This document shows, piece by piece, positions 1 through 6,917 of a stretch of DNA of 8,410 nt; position 1 is the stretch's first letter, and every line of letters begins with the position of its first letter. Origin of the DNA: an uncultured Pseudomonadota bacterium (GTDB taxonomy: Bacteria > Pseudomonadota > Alphaproteobacteria > Rs-D84); assembly GCA_900313285.1 (NCBI GenBank), contig OMQP01000033.1:1-8410 (forward strand), written 5' to 3'. Below the pieces are notes generated by a model. The model was not told the origin of the DNA. It saw nothing but the letters and a program-made list of their open reading frames with translations, and ran no database searches. The position numbers and the translations under genes were made by a program.

Positions 1-6
1 TCAATA

Positions 7-330
7 TTATCTAGAATGTATTCTTTCATCATTTATTCTTTTTCTTTTCGTTTCGCAAAACATTTCTGGAACATCAATTGGTTTTGGCATATGTGGTGTT
101 TTTCCATTAAAGAAATTTATTACACTTAACGCCTTGTCTTTGGAATCATATAGCATAACAACGCGATATATATAATTACCACAAAAGATTAAAAATCTAG
201 CCATATAAACATCACGTGTATAATGTCCAACATCTAGCCATCTATAAAAACTTGTTCTGTTTATAATTCCTGTATTAGTTACAGGTATTCCAACATAACG
301 ATTTAGTCTTTTTCTGGGTTTAATTTTCAT
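7..330 (-). CDS. Small basic protein of unknown function, downstream of uvrB
   Basis: I do not recognise this 107-residue protein. It is strongly basic at both ends (MKIKPRKRLNR at the start, KRKRINDERIHSR at the end). The middle is rich in aromatic and hydrophobic residues (about residues 40-75, including MARFLIFCGNYIYRVVMLYD), which could form beta strands. There is no convincing membrane segment or signal peptide and no metal-binding cluster. The ATG is preceded by a good ribosome binding site, AAAGGA, six bases upstream, lying just after the uvrB stop codon. The gap to uvrB is only 12 nt, so the gene is probably the second cistron of a uvrB transcript. The pattern of charged ends around an aromatic core would suit a nucleic-acid-binding protein, but that is only a guess. 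The good ribosome binding site and tight spacing support a real gene. Confidence 0.6.
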   Translation of the reverse strand: MKIKPRKRLNRYVGIPVTNTGIINRTSFYRWLDVGHYTRDVYMARFLIFCGNYIYRVVMLYDSKDKALSVINFFNGKTPHMPKPIDVPEMFCETKRKRINDERIHSR

Positions 331-342
331 AAAATATCCTTT

Positions 343-2358
343 TTATTCCACCAATAATAAATCATCTTCCAGCGCATGGATTAAATCACGAACCTGGGCA
401 GCTTGTTCAAATTCCAAATTTTCTGCATGCTTTTGCATTGTCTTGGTAAGCGCTTTAATTTCCTTGCGTAAAGATTCAGCATCCATAACACCACCATCTT
501 TACTGTAAACAAATTTTTTGGTTTTGTCAGTTTTTTCTTCTTTTTCTTTTACTTCTTCAAATACAGATTTTGATATGGTTTTTGGTGTAATGTTGTGCTC
601 TGTATTATATTGCATTTGTTTTTCACGTCTGCGCGCTGTTTCGTCCAGTGCCGAACGCATTGAATCAGTTATTGTATCACCATATAAAATCACACGACCA
701 TTTGCGTTACGTGCTGCACGTCCTATTGTTTGAATTAACGAACGCGTTGAACGCAAAAAGCCCTCTTTATCAGCATCCATAATTGCAACTAATTCGCATT
801 CTGGAACATCCAAACCTTCACGTAAAAGGTTTATACCGACCAAAACATCATATTTGCCCAGACGCAAATCACGCAATAAATCTATGCGCTCCAATGTTTC
901 AATATCAGAATGCAAATACCGCGCACGAACACCGTTTTCAACAAAATAATCTGTTAATTGTTCAGCCATTTTCTTGGTAAGCGTTGTGACAATAACCCGC
1001 CCTTTTGTTTTCTTAACTTCATAAAGCAAATCATCAACCTGATGTTCTGTTGGACGCACTTCACATATTGGATCCAACAATCCTGTTGGACGAATAAGTT
1101 GCTCACTAACAATACCATTTGATTGCTCTAATTCCCATTGTGCAGGTGTTGCAGAAACAAATATAGTTTGTGGACGTAATTTATCCCACTCATCAAAAGT
1201 TAGTGGTCGATTATCGACACATGATGGCAAACGAAATCCATATTGCGCCAATGTTTCTTTGCGCGCTCTGTCCCCACGCGACATTGCGCCTATCTGTGGT
1301 ACAGTAACGTGACTTTCGTCCAAAAATAAAATTGCATCTTTTGGTAAATATTCGAACAATGTTGGCGGTGGTTGTCCTGGCAGGCGCCCAGTTAAATATC
1401 GTGAATAATTTTCAATACCGCGGCACGTTCCAGTAGATTCCATCATTTCGATATCAAAGTTCACACGTTCACGCAATCTTTGTTCTTCGACATATTTCAT
1501 ATTATCATGAAAATATTTCAATCTTTCTTCCAAATCTTGTCGTATATTACCAATTGCCTGTAATACAGATGGCATGGGTGTTGCATAGTGTGTATTTGGA
1601 TAAACAACAATTCGGTCCAGTTTATGCAATTTACCACCAGTCAAAGTGTCAAATTCCCATATTTCATCTATTTCATCACCAAAAAATGATAATTTCCATG
1701 CCCTGTCCTGACTGTGAGATGGGAATATATCCAATGTATCACCACGCGCACGAAATTCACCACGCGAAAAACCCATATCGTTTCGTTTATATTGAATATC
1801 AACCAATGCGCGCATAACATCTTTTTCCGATATTTTATCACCAACATTTAATACAACCCTCATTTCAGAATATTGTTCTGGTGATCCAATACCGTAAATA
1901 GAAGAAACCGAAGAAACAACTATAACATCTCTTTCTTCCAACATTGCACGCGTTGCGCTGTGTCGCATACGATCCAATTGTTCATTTATAGACGCGTCTT
2001 TGTCGATATATGTGTCTGTTGTTGGCACATATGCCTCTGGTTGATAATAATCATAAAAAGACACAAAATATTCTACATGGTTATGCGGAAAAAACGATTT
2101 CATTTCCGTATATAATTGGGCAGCCAAAATCTTATTTGGTGCCATTATCATAGCTGGACGCGACAAATCAGCAATAATATTCGCCATTGTAAAAGTTTTT
2201 CCAGAACCTGTTACTCCCAGTAAAACCTGCGATTTTCGGCCATCTTTGACACCTTCGACCAATTCGGCAATAGCCGTTGGCTGATCCCCCATCGGTTTAT
2301 AATCTGATTCCAAAGAAAAAATGCTTTTTGTGCTTTTCATATCATTTTTTTTATTCAC
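343..2358 (-). CDS. uvrB: UvrABC excinuclease subunit B
   Basis: This is the damage-verification helicase of nucleotide excision repair. It is loaded by UvrA, opens DNA at the lesion and recruits UvrC for dual incision. All family hallmarks are present in order over 671 residues, a usual length: Walker A GVTGSGKT (48-55), the lesion-clamping beta-hairpin region around YFVSFYDYYQPEAYVP (97-112), RGEFRARGD (199-207), the Walker B box DESH (347-350), GINLLREGLD (508-517), the arginine-finger motif QTIGRAARN (543-551) and a C-terminal UVR domain (about 625-660) that contacts UvrC. A lysine/glutamate-rich linker (about 602-616) precedes the UVR domain. The called start is GTG, with AAGG only 3 nt upstream. 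An in-frame ATG at 2340 (Met7) is the alternative, but its only AAGG lies about 21 nt away. Conserved sequence begins near residue 14, so either start gives a complete enzyme. uvrA and uvrC are not in the window. Confidence 0.97.
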   Translation of the reverse strand: MNKKNDMKSTKSIFSLESDYKPMGDQPTAIAELVEGVKDGRKSQVLLGVTGSGKTFTMANIIADLSRPAMIMAPNKILAAQLYTEMKSFFPHNHVEYFVSFYDYYQPEAYVPTTDTYIDKDASINEQLDRMRHSATRAMLEERDVIVVSSVSSIYGIGSPEQYSEMRVVLNVGDKISEKDVMRALVDIQYKRNDMGFSRGEFRARGDTLDIFPSHSQDRAWKLSFFGDEIDEIWEFDTLTGGKLHKLDRIVVYPNTHYATPMPSVLQAIGNIRQDLEERLKYFHDNMKYVEEQRLRERVNFDIEMMESTGTCRGIENYSRYLTGRLPGQPPPTLFEYLPKDAILFLDESHVTVPQIGAMSRGDRARKETLAQYGFRLPSCVDNRPLTFDEWDKLRPQTIFVSATPAQWELEQSNGIVSEQLIRPTGLLDPICEVRPTEHQVDDLLYEVKKTKGRVIVTTLTKKMAEQLTDYFVENGVRARYLHSDIETLERIDLLRDLRLGKYDVLVGINLLREGLDVPECELVAIMDADKEGFLRSTRSLIQTIGRAARNANGRVILYGDTITDSMRSALDETARRREKQMQYNTEHNITPKTISKSVFEEVKEKEEKTDKTKKFVYSKDGGVMDAESLRKEIKALTKTMQKHAENLEFEQAAQVRDLIHALEDDLLLVE

Positions 2359-2406
2359 ATACCTTAATATAATCTATTATAATAAAAATACAAGAAGAAG
2401 AGAGAG
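2354..2406. promoter_or_regulatory. Divergent promoter region between uvrB and the AsmA-like gene
   Basis: Only 48 bp separate the two divergent starts. On the plus strand, TTCACA (2354-2359), an 18-nt spacer and a perfect TATAAT (2378-2383) make a good sigma-70-type promoter for the AsmA-like gene. Its purine-rich AGAAGAAGAGAGAG (2393-2406) lies directly before the ATG. On the minus strand, TATAAT (2381-2376) overlaps the plus-strand -10 box and could serve uvrB with a leader of only about 11 nt, but I see no good -35 for it. The two -10 boxes share the palindromic stretch TATTATAATA, so polymerases could not occupy both at once. No LexA-type (SOS) operator is obvious. Confidence 0.5.
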
Positions 2407-4884
2407 ATGAAAAAAAAGCATAAATCAAGATACAGAATACTTTGGTATATATTGCCAATAATGGCATTTATTGTTTTATCCATTATTATTGTACCACCAA
2501 TGATTCAATTGAACTTTTTAAAATCTAAAATAGAAAATGTTATTTTATCAAAAACCGGTATACCGGTCACAATTAACGGAAACGTTCACGCAAGCATGCT
2601 TGGCAAAGCCAGAATTGTTGCACACAATTTAACAATTCCAAATGGAACTATCGCGGATTGCGAATTCACAATACCTTTCTTTGATTTATTTAATTTAAAA
2701 AATGCATCTATATCTGACACTATTTCTGTCAGTGGCGCAATATTACATATAGATCAATTAACACCTTTTGACATCAAAGAAGATATCATTATAAAAAATT
2801 CAACACTTCAATTTTTAAATAAAGAATACAGAATTATAAATGCTAAATTATCCGAACAAGGTATCAACGCAAATGTCAGAACAGATCAACATAAATATGA
2901 AATAAAAGCAAAAAGCAATCAATTTACTGTAAAAAATTATAATAACAACCTAAACATGTCCGGGAAATTATTGTCTGACGGAACAGCCACTGCGCACATA
3001 AGTATTGTCGCTCAAGATATAAACAAATGGTTTGAATTTGATACTCCGCGTATAACTGGACAATTCCCTATCACAGCAGATCTTAAATGGAATGGCAGTT
3101 ATGGTGTTGATTTTTACAATATATCCGCAAATGGTGTCACTGGGAAAATATCATTGCAAGAAGATGGATATAAAATCATAGATTTAAAATCGCAAAACGC
3201 TGATTATGACATGTCTTTTCTTGTCACCAATCTAGAATTGTTAAAAAATGCTGCGTTTAACTTAAATTTTTCTGGCAAATTACAATTCATGGATAAAACG
3301 TTTAAACGACTTGAGATAAAAACTATCGGTTCAGATAAAGATGTAAAAATAGATACAATTATTGCAGACAGTTTAAAAGTTCAAGGTGGTTATATAGATA
3401 AAGATGGTGCACACAATGTAAATGTGTCTTTACCTGAAAATGGAATATCAACAACATGTCTGTTTAATGGGACGCATCAGAAATGGTCATGTGAAAGATT
3501 TTCATATGGTAATACTATTACTGGCGAACTGGAAGTAGACCAAAAAGAATTTATAGCCGATATCAAATCATCGGAAAAAATAAAGAATGTAAAATCTATT
3601 GTGAATTCTACAAAATTTTTGGGGAATCGTGGTATAGTTAAATTTGATTTTCCTGATATGTCTGGAATATTAAATATATCTGGAAATGCGTATGATGTTA
3701 CATATGAACACATAGATAACAAGACATTAAAAAATGTTGAAATAGATTTGCCTTTTTTGCCTGAATTCATGCTTAATGAAAACGGCAATTTTATATGGAA
3801 TAACAATCTGATGCTTTTTATTCCAGATTCCAGGAACTGGCAGTTATCACTAGATAAAGATTTATTCATATTACACGGTGATAATTTCAAAGCATGGTTC
3901 AAAGATATGGATTTAAGATCTTTACGTGATTTACAATACACTATTTCTGGTAATTATAAAAATGGAAATATATCAAATTTAATACTTGAAATTGCAGATC
4001 ATAAATTTGTTGGAACGGCTTCAAAAAAATCTATAACTTTGAAAACAGATTTATTAAATACAGATTATTTTATCGAACCAGGATTCAAAGAAAAATTCGA
4101 AGAAATGTCTTTCTTTACCCAGGCGCCAATTATGTTACCTTTTGATATAGATACAAACATAGCTTTATCTGCAGACGCACTGTTGTATAACAATCAAAGA
4201 TATAATAACTTTGTTTATTCATTACATAAAAACATACAAACATTTTCTATTACAGATTCTGACCGTGGTAATTTATTGGCTACAATAAAAAAGAACAACA
4301 TAAAATATGATATAAACATCCAATTAAATAAATTTGTATTTGATGAAAAATTATTATCTGACAATATGCCATTAAATGTAGACAACACAACCATCACAGC
4401 AGAAATAAAATTAAAAACATCTGGTAAAATAGCACATGATATTATAAATAATTTAAACGGTACATTTGATGCTTCTTTTGAAGGCGGACGAGTATATGGA
4501 TTTGGATTTAACGATTTTTATGCTTTTGCGCCAAATATCCAAACATTAAATGCAGAACAAGAATTAGAAAAAGCATTAAATGGTGGTATCAGCGAATTAA
4601 AGAAAATGCGCATTGTCGGTACGTATGACAAAGGCAACATAAAAACAGTCGCTCCATTAACACTTGAAATGCGCCATGTTGATGCAAATGGATCTTTTGA
4701 AATTATAGATAAACGCATGTCTGCAAAATTAAAATTGTTGTTACGCGGAACATCTGCCAGCCCAGAACCAATAGAATTAACAATATATCCAAATGGCAAA
4801 CGAGAATTTTCGTTATCTGAAATAAGGATGAATTTTGACCCTGAATATATGCGGGCATTTGTACAAACACATAATAAATTTTAA
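2407..4884 (+). CDS. AsmA-family inner-membrane/periplasmic protein
   Basis: This is a large envelope protein of the AsmA superfamily. Members are anchored in the inner membrane and project a long beta-rich groove into the periplasm; several are proposed to move phospholipids to the outer membrane. It has 825 residues. A basic N-terminus (MKKKHKSRYR) is followed by one membrane helix (about residues 12-30), then the typical AsmA entry region with LKSKIENVILSKTGIPVTINGNV (about 38-60). A long, repetitive, beta-strand-like middle contains no cysteine-based or enzymatic motif. The C-terminal part (about 683-825) has the conserved AsmA end, including LNGTFDASFEGGRV, an MRIVGTYDKG strand and GSFEIIDKRMSAKLKLLLRG. 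It stands alone, with its own promoter and the shared terminator downstream. Which paralogue it represents (AsmA, TamB, YhdP or YicH type) cannot be settled here; length and ends favour the AsmA group. Confidence 0.85.
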   Translation: MKKKHKSRYRILWYILPIMAFIVLSIIIVPPMIQLNFLKSKIENVILSKTGIPVTINGNVHASMLGKARIVAHNLTIPNGTIADCEFTIPFFDLFNLKNASISDTISVSGAILHIDQLTPFDIKEDIIIKNSTLQFLNKEYRIINAKLSEQGINANVRTDQHKYEIKAKSNQFTVKNYNNNLNMSGKLLSDGTATAHISIVAQDINKWFEFDTPRITGQFPITADLKWNGSYGVDFYNISANGVTGKISLQEDGYKIIDLKSQNADYDMSFLVTNLELLKNAAFNLNFSGKLQFMDKTFKRLEIKTIGSDKDVKIDTIIADSLKVQGGYIDKDGAHNVNVSLPENGISTTCLFNGTHQKWSCERFSYGNTITGELEVDQKEFIADIKSSEKIKNVKSIVNSTKFLGNRGIVKFDFPDMSGILNISGNAYDVTYEHIDNKTLKNVEIDLPFLPEFMLNENGNFIWNNNLMLFIPDSRNWQLSLDKDLFILHGDNFKAWFKDMDLRSLRDLQYTISGNYKNGNISNLILEIADHKFVGTASKKSITLKTDLLNTDYFIEPGFKEKFEEMSFFTQAPIMLPFDIDTNIALSADALLYNNQRYNNFVYSLHKNIQTFSITDSDRGNLLATIKKNNIKYDINIQLNKFVFDEKLLSDNMPLNVDNTTITAEIKLKTSGKIAHDIINNLNGTFDASFEGGRVYGFGFNDFYAFAPNIQTLNAEQELEKALNGGISELKKMRIVGTYDKGNIKTVAPLTLEMRHVDANGSFEIIDKRMSAKLKLLLRGTSASPEPIELTIYPNGKREFSLSEIRMNFDPEYMRAFVQTHNKF

Positions 4885-4887
4885 AAG

Positions 4888-4915
4888 AAAAACACCGGCA
4901 AATGCCGGTGTTTTT
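4888..4915. terminator. Bidirectional intrinsic terminator between convergent genes
   Basis: A 12-bp stem, AAAAACACCGGC pairing with GCCGGTGTTTTT, surrounds the 4-nt loop AAAT (ATTT on the minus strand). It is GC-rich at the top and has an A/T tract at each foot, so each strand reads hairpin then U-run. It lies 3 nt after the AsmA-like stop and 11 nt before the end of the convergent aspS stop, and so can end both transcripts. Confidence 0.93.
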
Positions 4916-4926
4916 AATGTGATTTT

Positions 4927-6690
4927 TTATCCACGTTTACGAACTTGGATATGAACATCACGCAGTTGTTGTTCACTTACTTCATTTGGTGATCCCATTA
5001 ACAAATCTTGACCACGTTGATTTGCAGGGAATGCAACAACTTCACGTACAGCAGGTTCGCCAACTATTTCACAAACCAATCTGTCAATTCCAAATGCACA
5101 TCCGCCGTGTGGTGGTGCACCATATTGGAAAGAAGTATATAATCCAGCAAAGTTTTTCTTTACGTTTTCAACATCATATCCTGCGATATTGAAGCATTTA
5201 AGCATAACTTCTGGATTATAGTTACGAAGTCCACCACTGCAAATTTCAATACCATTCATAACCATATCAAATTGTGCAGCTTTGATAGTCAAAGGATCTT
5301 TTGTATCCAATTCTTCCAATGTTGCGATTGGGTATGAAAAAGGATTATGAGTCATTTGAATTGAACCATCTTCTTCATTTCTTTCAAAGAATGGGAAATT
5401 ATCAACCCAACAGAATTTGAATTCTTTTGGATTTATTAAACCCAAATCTTCACCCAATTTGTTACGTAATTTTCCAGCGGCTTTTGCTGCTTTTTCTTCT
5501 TCGTCGCAAATAAAGAACAATGATGAATTATCGCCTGCAATTTCATGCAATTTTGCAATACGCGCTTCATCTAATTTCTTTGCTACAGGTCCTTTGGCTT
5601 CTTCGGCAAAAACAATATAACCCAATCCGCCAAGCCCCAGTTCTTTTACTGCATAATCACCCAGTTTGTCGAACCAAGAACGTGGTTTGTCGGATGATTT
5701 TGGCGCAGGTACAGCACGAACAACCGCACCATTTTCAATTGCATTTGCAAAGATTCCAAAATCTGAACCACGGAATATTTCTGTGACATCACTGATTAAA
5801 ATAGGATTACGCATATCTGGTTTATCGCATCCATATTTCAACATAGCATCATCAAAAGAAATATGTGGAACTTCATCACTTACAATTGCATCTGGTACAA
5901 ATGTTTTGATTAACTTTGGTAATAATTCTTCACCAACTGCCTGAACATCTGGCAAATCGACGAAAGACATTTCAAGATCAAGTTGGTAAAATTCCAATAA
6001 TCTGTCTGCACGTAAATCTTCATCACGAAAACATGGTGCAATTTGGAAATATCTGTCAAACCCAGAAACCTGTAATAACTGTTTAAACATTTGTGGTGCC
6101 TGAGGCAGAGCATAAAATTTTCCATGGTGCAAACGAGAAGGCACTAAGAAACAACGTGCGCCTTCTGGCGAATCCGCAGTCAATAATGGTGTTTGGAATT
6201 CTGAAAATCCCATTTCCCACATTTGATCACGCAACCATTTAATAATTTTATTACGCATCAAAATATTTTTGTGTAATTTTTCACGACGCAAATCTAAAAA
6301 TCTGTATTGGTAACGTAAATCTTCTGGAACATCGTCATCACCGAACACTTGGAACGGCAAAACGTCAGCATTTGTTAAAACTTCCCATTTACCAGATTTG
6401 ATTTCAATATGTCCCGTTGGTAATTTATCATTTATCGCCTCTTTATCACGGGCCACAACAGTACCGGTAATTTTAATAACGGATTCAGGATGAATTTTTT
6501 CCAAATTTTCATCCCCACCATCAAACACACATTGTGTTATTCCATAATTATCACGCAAATCAACAAATAATAACGAACCATGATCGCGTTTACGATGAAC
6601 CCAACCAGACAAAGTAACTGTTTCACCAACGTTTTTTTCAGTCAATTCGCCACAGGTATGCGTTCTGTATTTTGATTTCAACGAAAGCAT
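4927..6690 (-). CDS. aspS: Aspartyl-tRNA synthetase (possibly non-discriminating)
   Basis: This class II synthetase charges tRNA-Asp with aspartate in the cytoplasm, and it is full length at 587 residues. An OB-fold anticodon-binding domain (about 1-110, SGWVHRKRDHG at 28-38) precedes the catalytic core. Core elements are SPEGAR (174-179), ALPQAPQMFKQ (194-204), motif 2 FRDEDLRADR (221-230), the bacterial insertion domain (about 285-425) and motif 3 GGCAFGIDRL (529-538). By alignment from memory to the E. coli enzyme, E176, Q200, K203 and R222 match substrate-binding residues. His37 matches His31 of the non-discriminating Pseudomonas enzyme, so it may also charge tRNA-Asn for GatCAB amidation; this is inferred. 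Residue 180 is Cys where Asp is usual (GARD). The ATG has AAAAGGG six bases upstream. The gene has its own promoter and a T-box-like leader, and ends at the shared hairpin terminator. Confidence 0.97.
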   Translation of the reverse strand: MLSLKSKYRTHTCGELTEKNVGETVTLSGWVHRKRDHGSLLFVDLRDNYGITQCVFDGGDENLEKIHPESVIKITGTVVARDKEAINDKLPTGHIEIKSGKWEVLTNADVLPFQVFGDDDVPEDLRYQYRFLDLRREKLHKNILMRNKIIKWLRDQMWEMGFSEFQTPLLTADSPEGARCFLVPSRLHHGKFYALPQAPQMFKQLLQVSGFDRYFQIAPCFRDEDLRADRLLEFYQLDLEMSFVDLPDVQAVGEELLPKLIKTFVPDAIVSDEVPHISFDDAMLKYGCDKPDMRNPILISDVTEIFRGSDFGIFANAIENGAVVRAVPAPKSSDKPRSWFDKLGDYAVKELGLGGLGYIVFAEEAKGPVAKKLDEARIAKLHEIAGDNSSLFFICDEEEKAAKAAGKLRNKLGEDLGLINPKEFKFCWVDNFPFFERNEEDGSIQMTHNPFSYPIATLEELDTKDPLTIKAAQFDMVMNGIEICSGGLRNYNPEVMLKCFNIAGYDVENVKKNFAGLYTSFQYGAPPHGGCAFGIDRLVCEIVGEPAVREVVAFPANQRGQDLLMGSPNEVSEQQLRDVHIQVRKRG

Positions 6691-6693
6691 TTT

Positions 6694-6720
6694 ACACCCT
6701 TTTATTTTTTGTTTCGGTGT
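6694..6720 (-). promoter_or_regulatory. aspS ribosome binding site inside a possible sequestering hairpin
   Basis: The Shine-Dalgarno AAAAGGG (6703-6697) lies six bases before the aspS ATG. The bases GGTGT (6698-6694), overlapping its 3' part, can pair with ACACC (6720-6716) to form a 5-bp hairpin that would mask the site. The same ACACC can instead pair in part with GGTG just upstream (6744-6741), so the masking hairpin has a competitor. The pairing is visible in the sequence; its regulatory meaning is inferred. Confidence 0.45.
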
Positions 6721-6762
6721 CGCAATAAATATAGCAGCAGCACCAATTCAAATCTTAAATCA

Positions 6763-6800
6763 CAGGGGCGCTAAGATTTTTTCGCGCGGTGCCACCCTGC
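6763..6800 (-). promoter_or_regulatory. T-box-like antiterminator/antisequestrator element in the aspS leader
   Basis: Read on the minus strand, this contains AGGGTGGCACCGCG (6798-6785), which matches the T-box consensus AGGGUGGNACCGCG at every fixed position. It folds as the canonical two-helix element. Helix A1 pairs CAGGG (6799-6795) with CCCTG (6767-6763). Helix A2 pairs GCGC (6787-6784) with GCGC (6771-6768). Between them on the 5' side is the 7-nt bulge UGGCACC (6794-6788), and an A-rich loop caps A2. In known T-boxes the bulge pairs with the NCCA end of uncharged tRNA. Here UGGC would pair with GCCA, matching the G discriminator of tRNA-Asp and tRNA-Asn, which fits the aspS gene downstream. 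The long Stem I of classical T-boxes is not apparent. The motif match is direct; tRNA responsiveness is inferred. Confidence 0.72.
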
Positions 6801-6880
6801 TTTTTTTACTTTTGTGTTTTTACTAATACTCCGCGGTTGTCAGTCGCATCAACATATTTAATAAAACCTATGTGGTTGCA

Positions 6881-6909
6881 ATTTTATACCTAAAAAAATG
6901 AACTTTCAA
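6881..6909 (-). promoter_or_regulatory. aspS promoter
   Basis: On the minus strand, TTGAAA (6909-6904), a 17-nt spacer and TAAAAT (6886-6881) form a good sigma-70-type promoter. It lies just after the terminator of the upstream DUF805 gene and before the T-box-like leader. An overlapping TATAAA (6888-6883) would give a shorter 15-nt spacer. The start of transcription is expected around 6873-6875. Confidence 0.65.
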
Positions 6910-6917
6910 CATTTTTA

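Larger units (their letters stand above)
6691..6880 (-). promoter_or_regulatory. aspS 5' leader, candidate compact tRNA-sensing riboswitch
   Basis: Transcription is expected to start near 6874, giving a leader of about 185 nt. Its 5' part has a small hairpin, GTTG (6853-6850) with CAAC (6839-6836), whose loop ATGCGACTGA contains the Asp codon GAC (6845-6843), a possible specifier. An A-rich linker (about 6822-6801) leads to the T-box element. After it, AAATCTTA (6779-6772) and TAAGATTT (6757-6750) can form an 8-bp hairpin that encloses the 3' strand of the antiterminator in its loop, an alternative fold. No U-tract follows any of these hairpins, so control would act on translation rather than termination. 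The leader structure is a pencil-and-paper fold, not an energy calculation. Confidence 0.55.

Noticed and set aside
2376..2383. SOS (LexA) operator upstream of uvrB
   Set aside because: The 48-bp divergent region has neither a GAAC/GTTC-spaced alphaproteobacterial LexA box nor a CTG-N10-CAG site; the palindromic look comes from the overlapping TATAAT boxes.
3477..3941. A 154-codon minus-strand frame inside the AsmA-like gene
   Set aside because: It lies wholly inside a well-supported AsmA-family gene on the other strand, has no recognisable family or good ribosome site, and is low-complexity in character.
6801..6822. A-rich stretch in the aspS leader as a separate promoter or terminator tract
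   Set aside because: It has no hairpin before it and no paired -35/-10 spacing. It reads best as an unstructured linker between the leader hairpin and the T-box core.
6823..6855. A 10-codon reading frame (MLMRLTTAEY) in the aspS leader, as a possible attenuator leader peptide
   Set aside because: It has no Asp or Asn codons and no convincing ribosome binding site, and the same bases form the GTTG/CAAC hairpin of the T-box-like leader. It fits aspS control less well than the T-box reading, though translation cannot be excluded.
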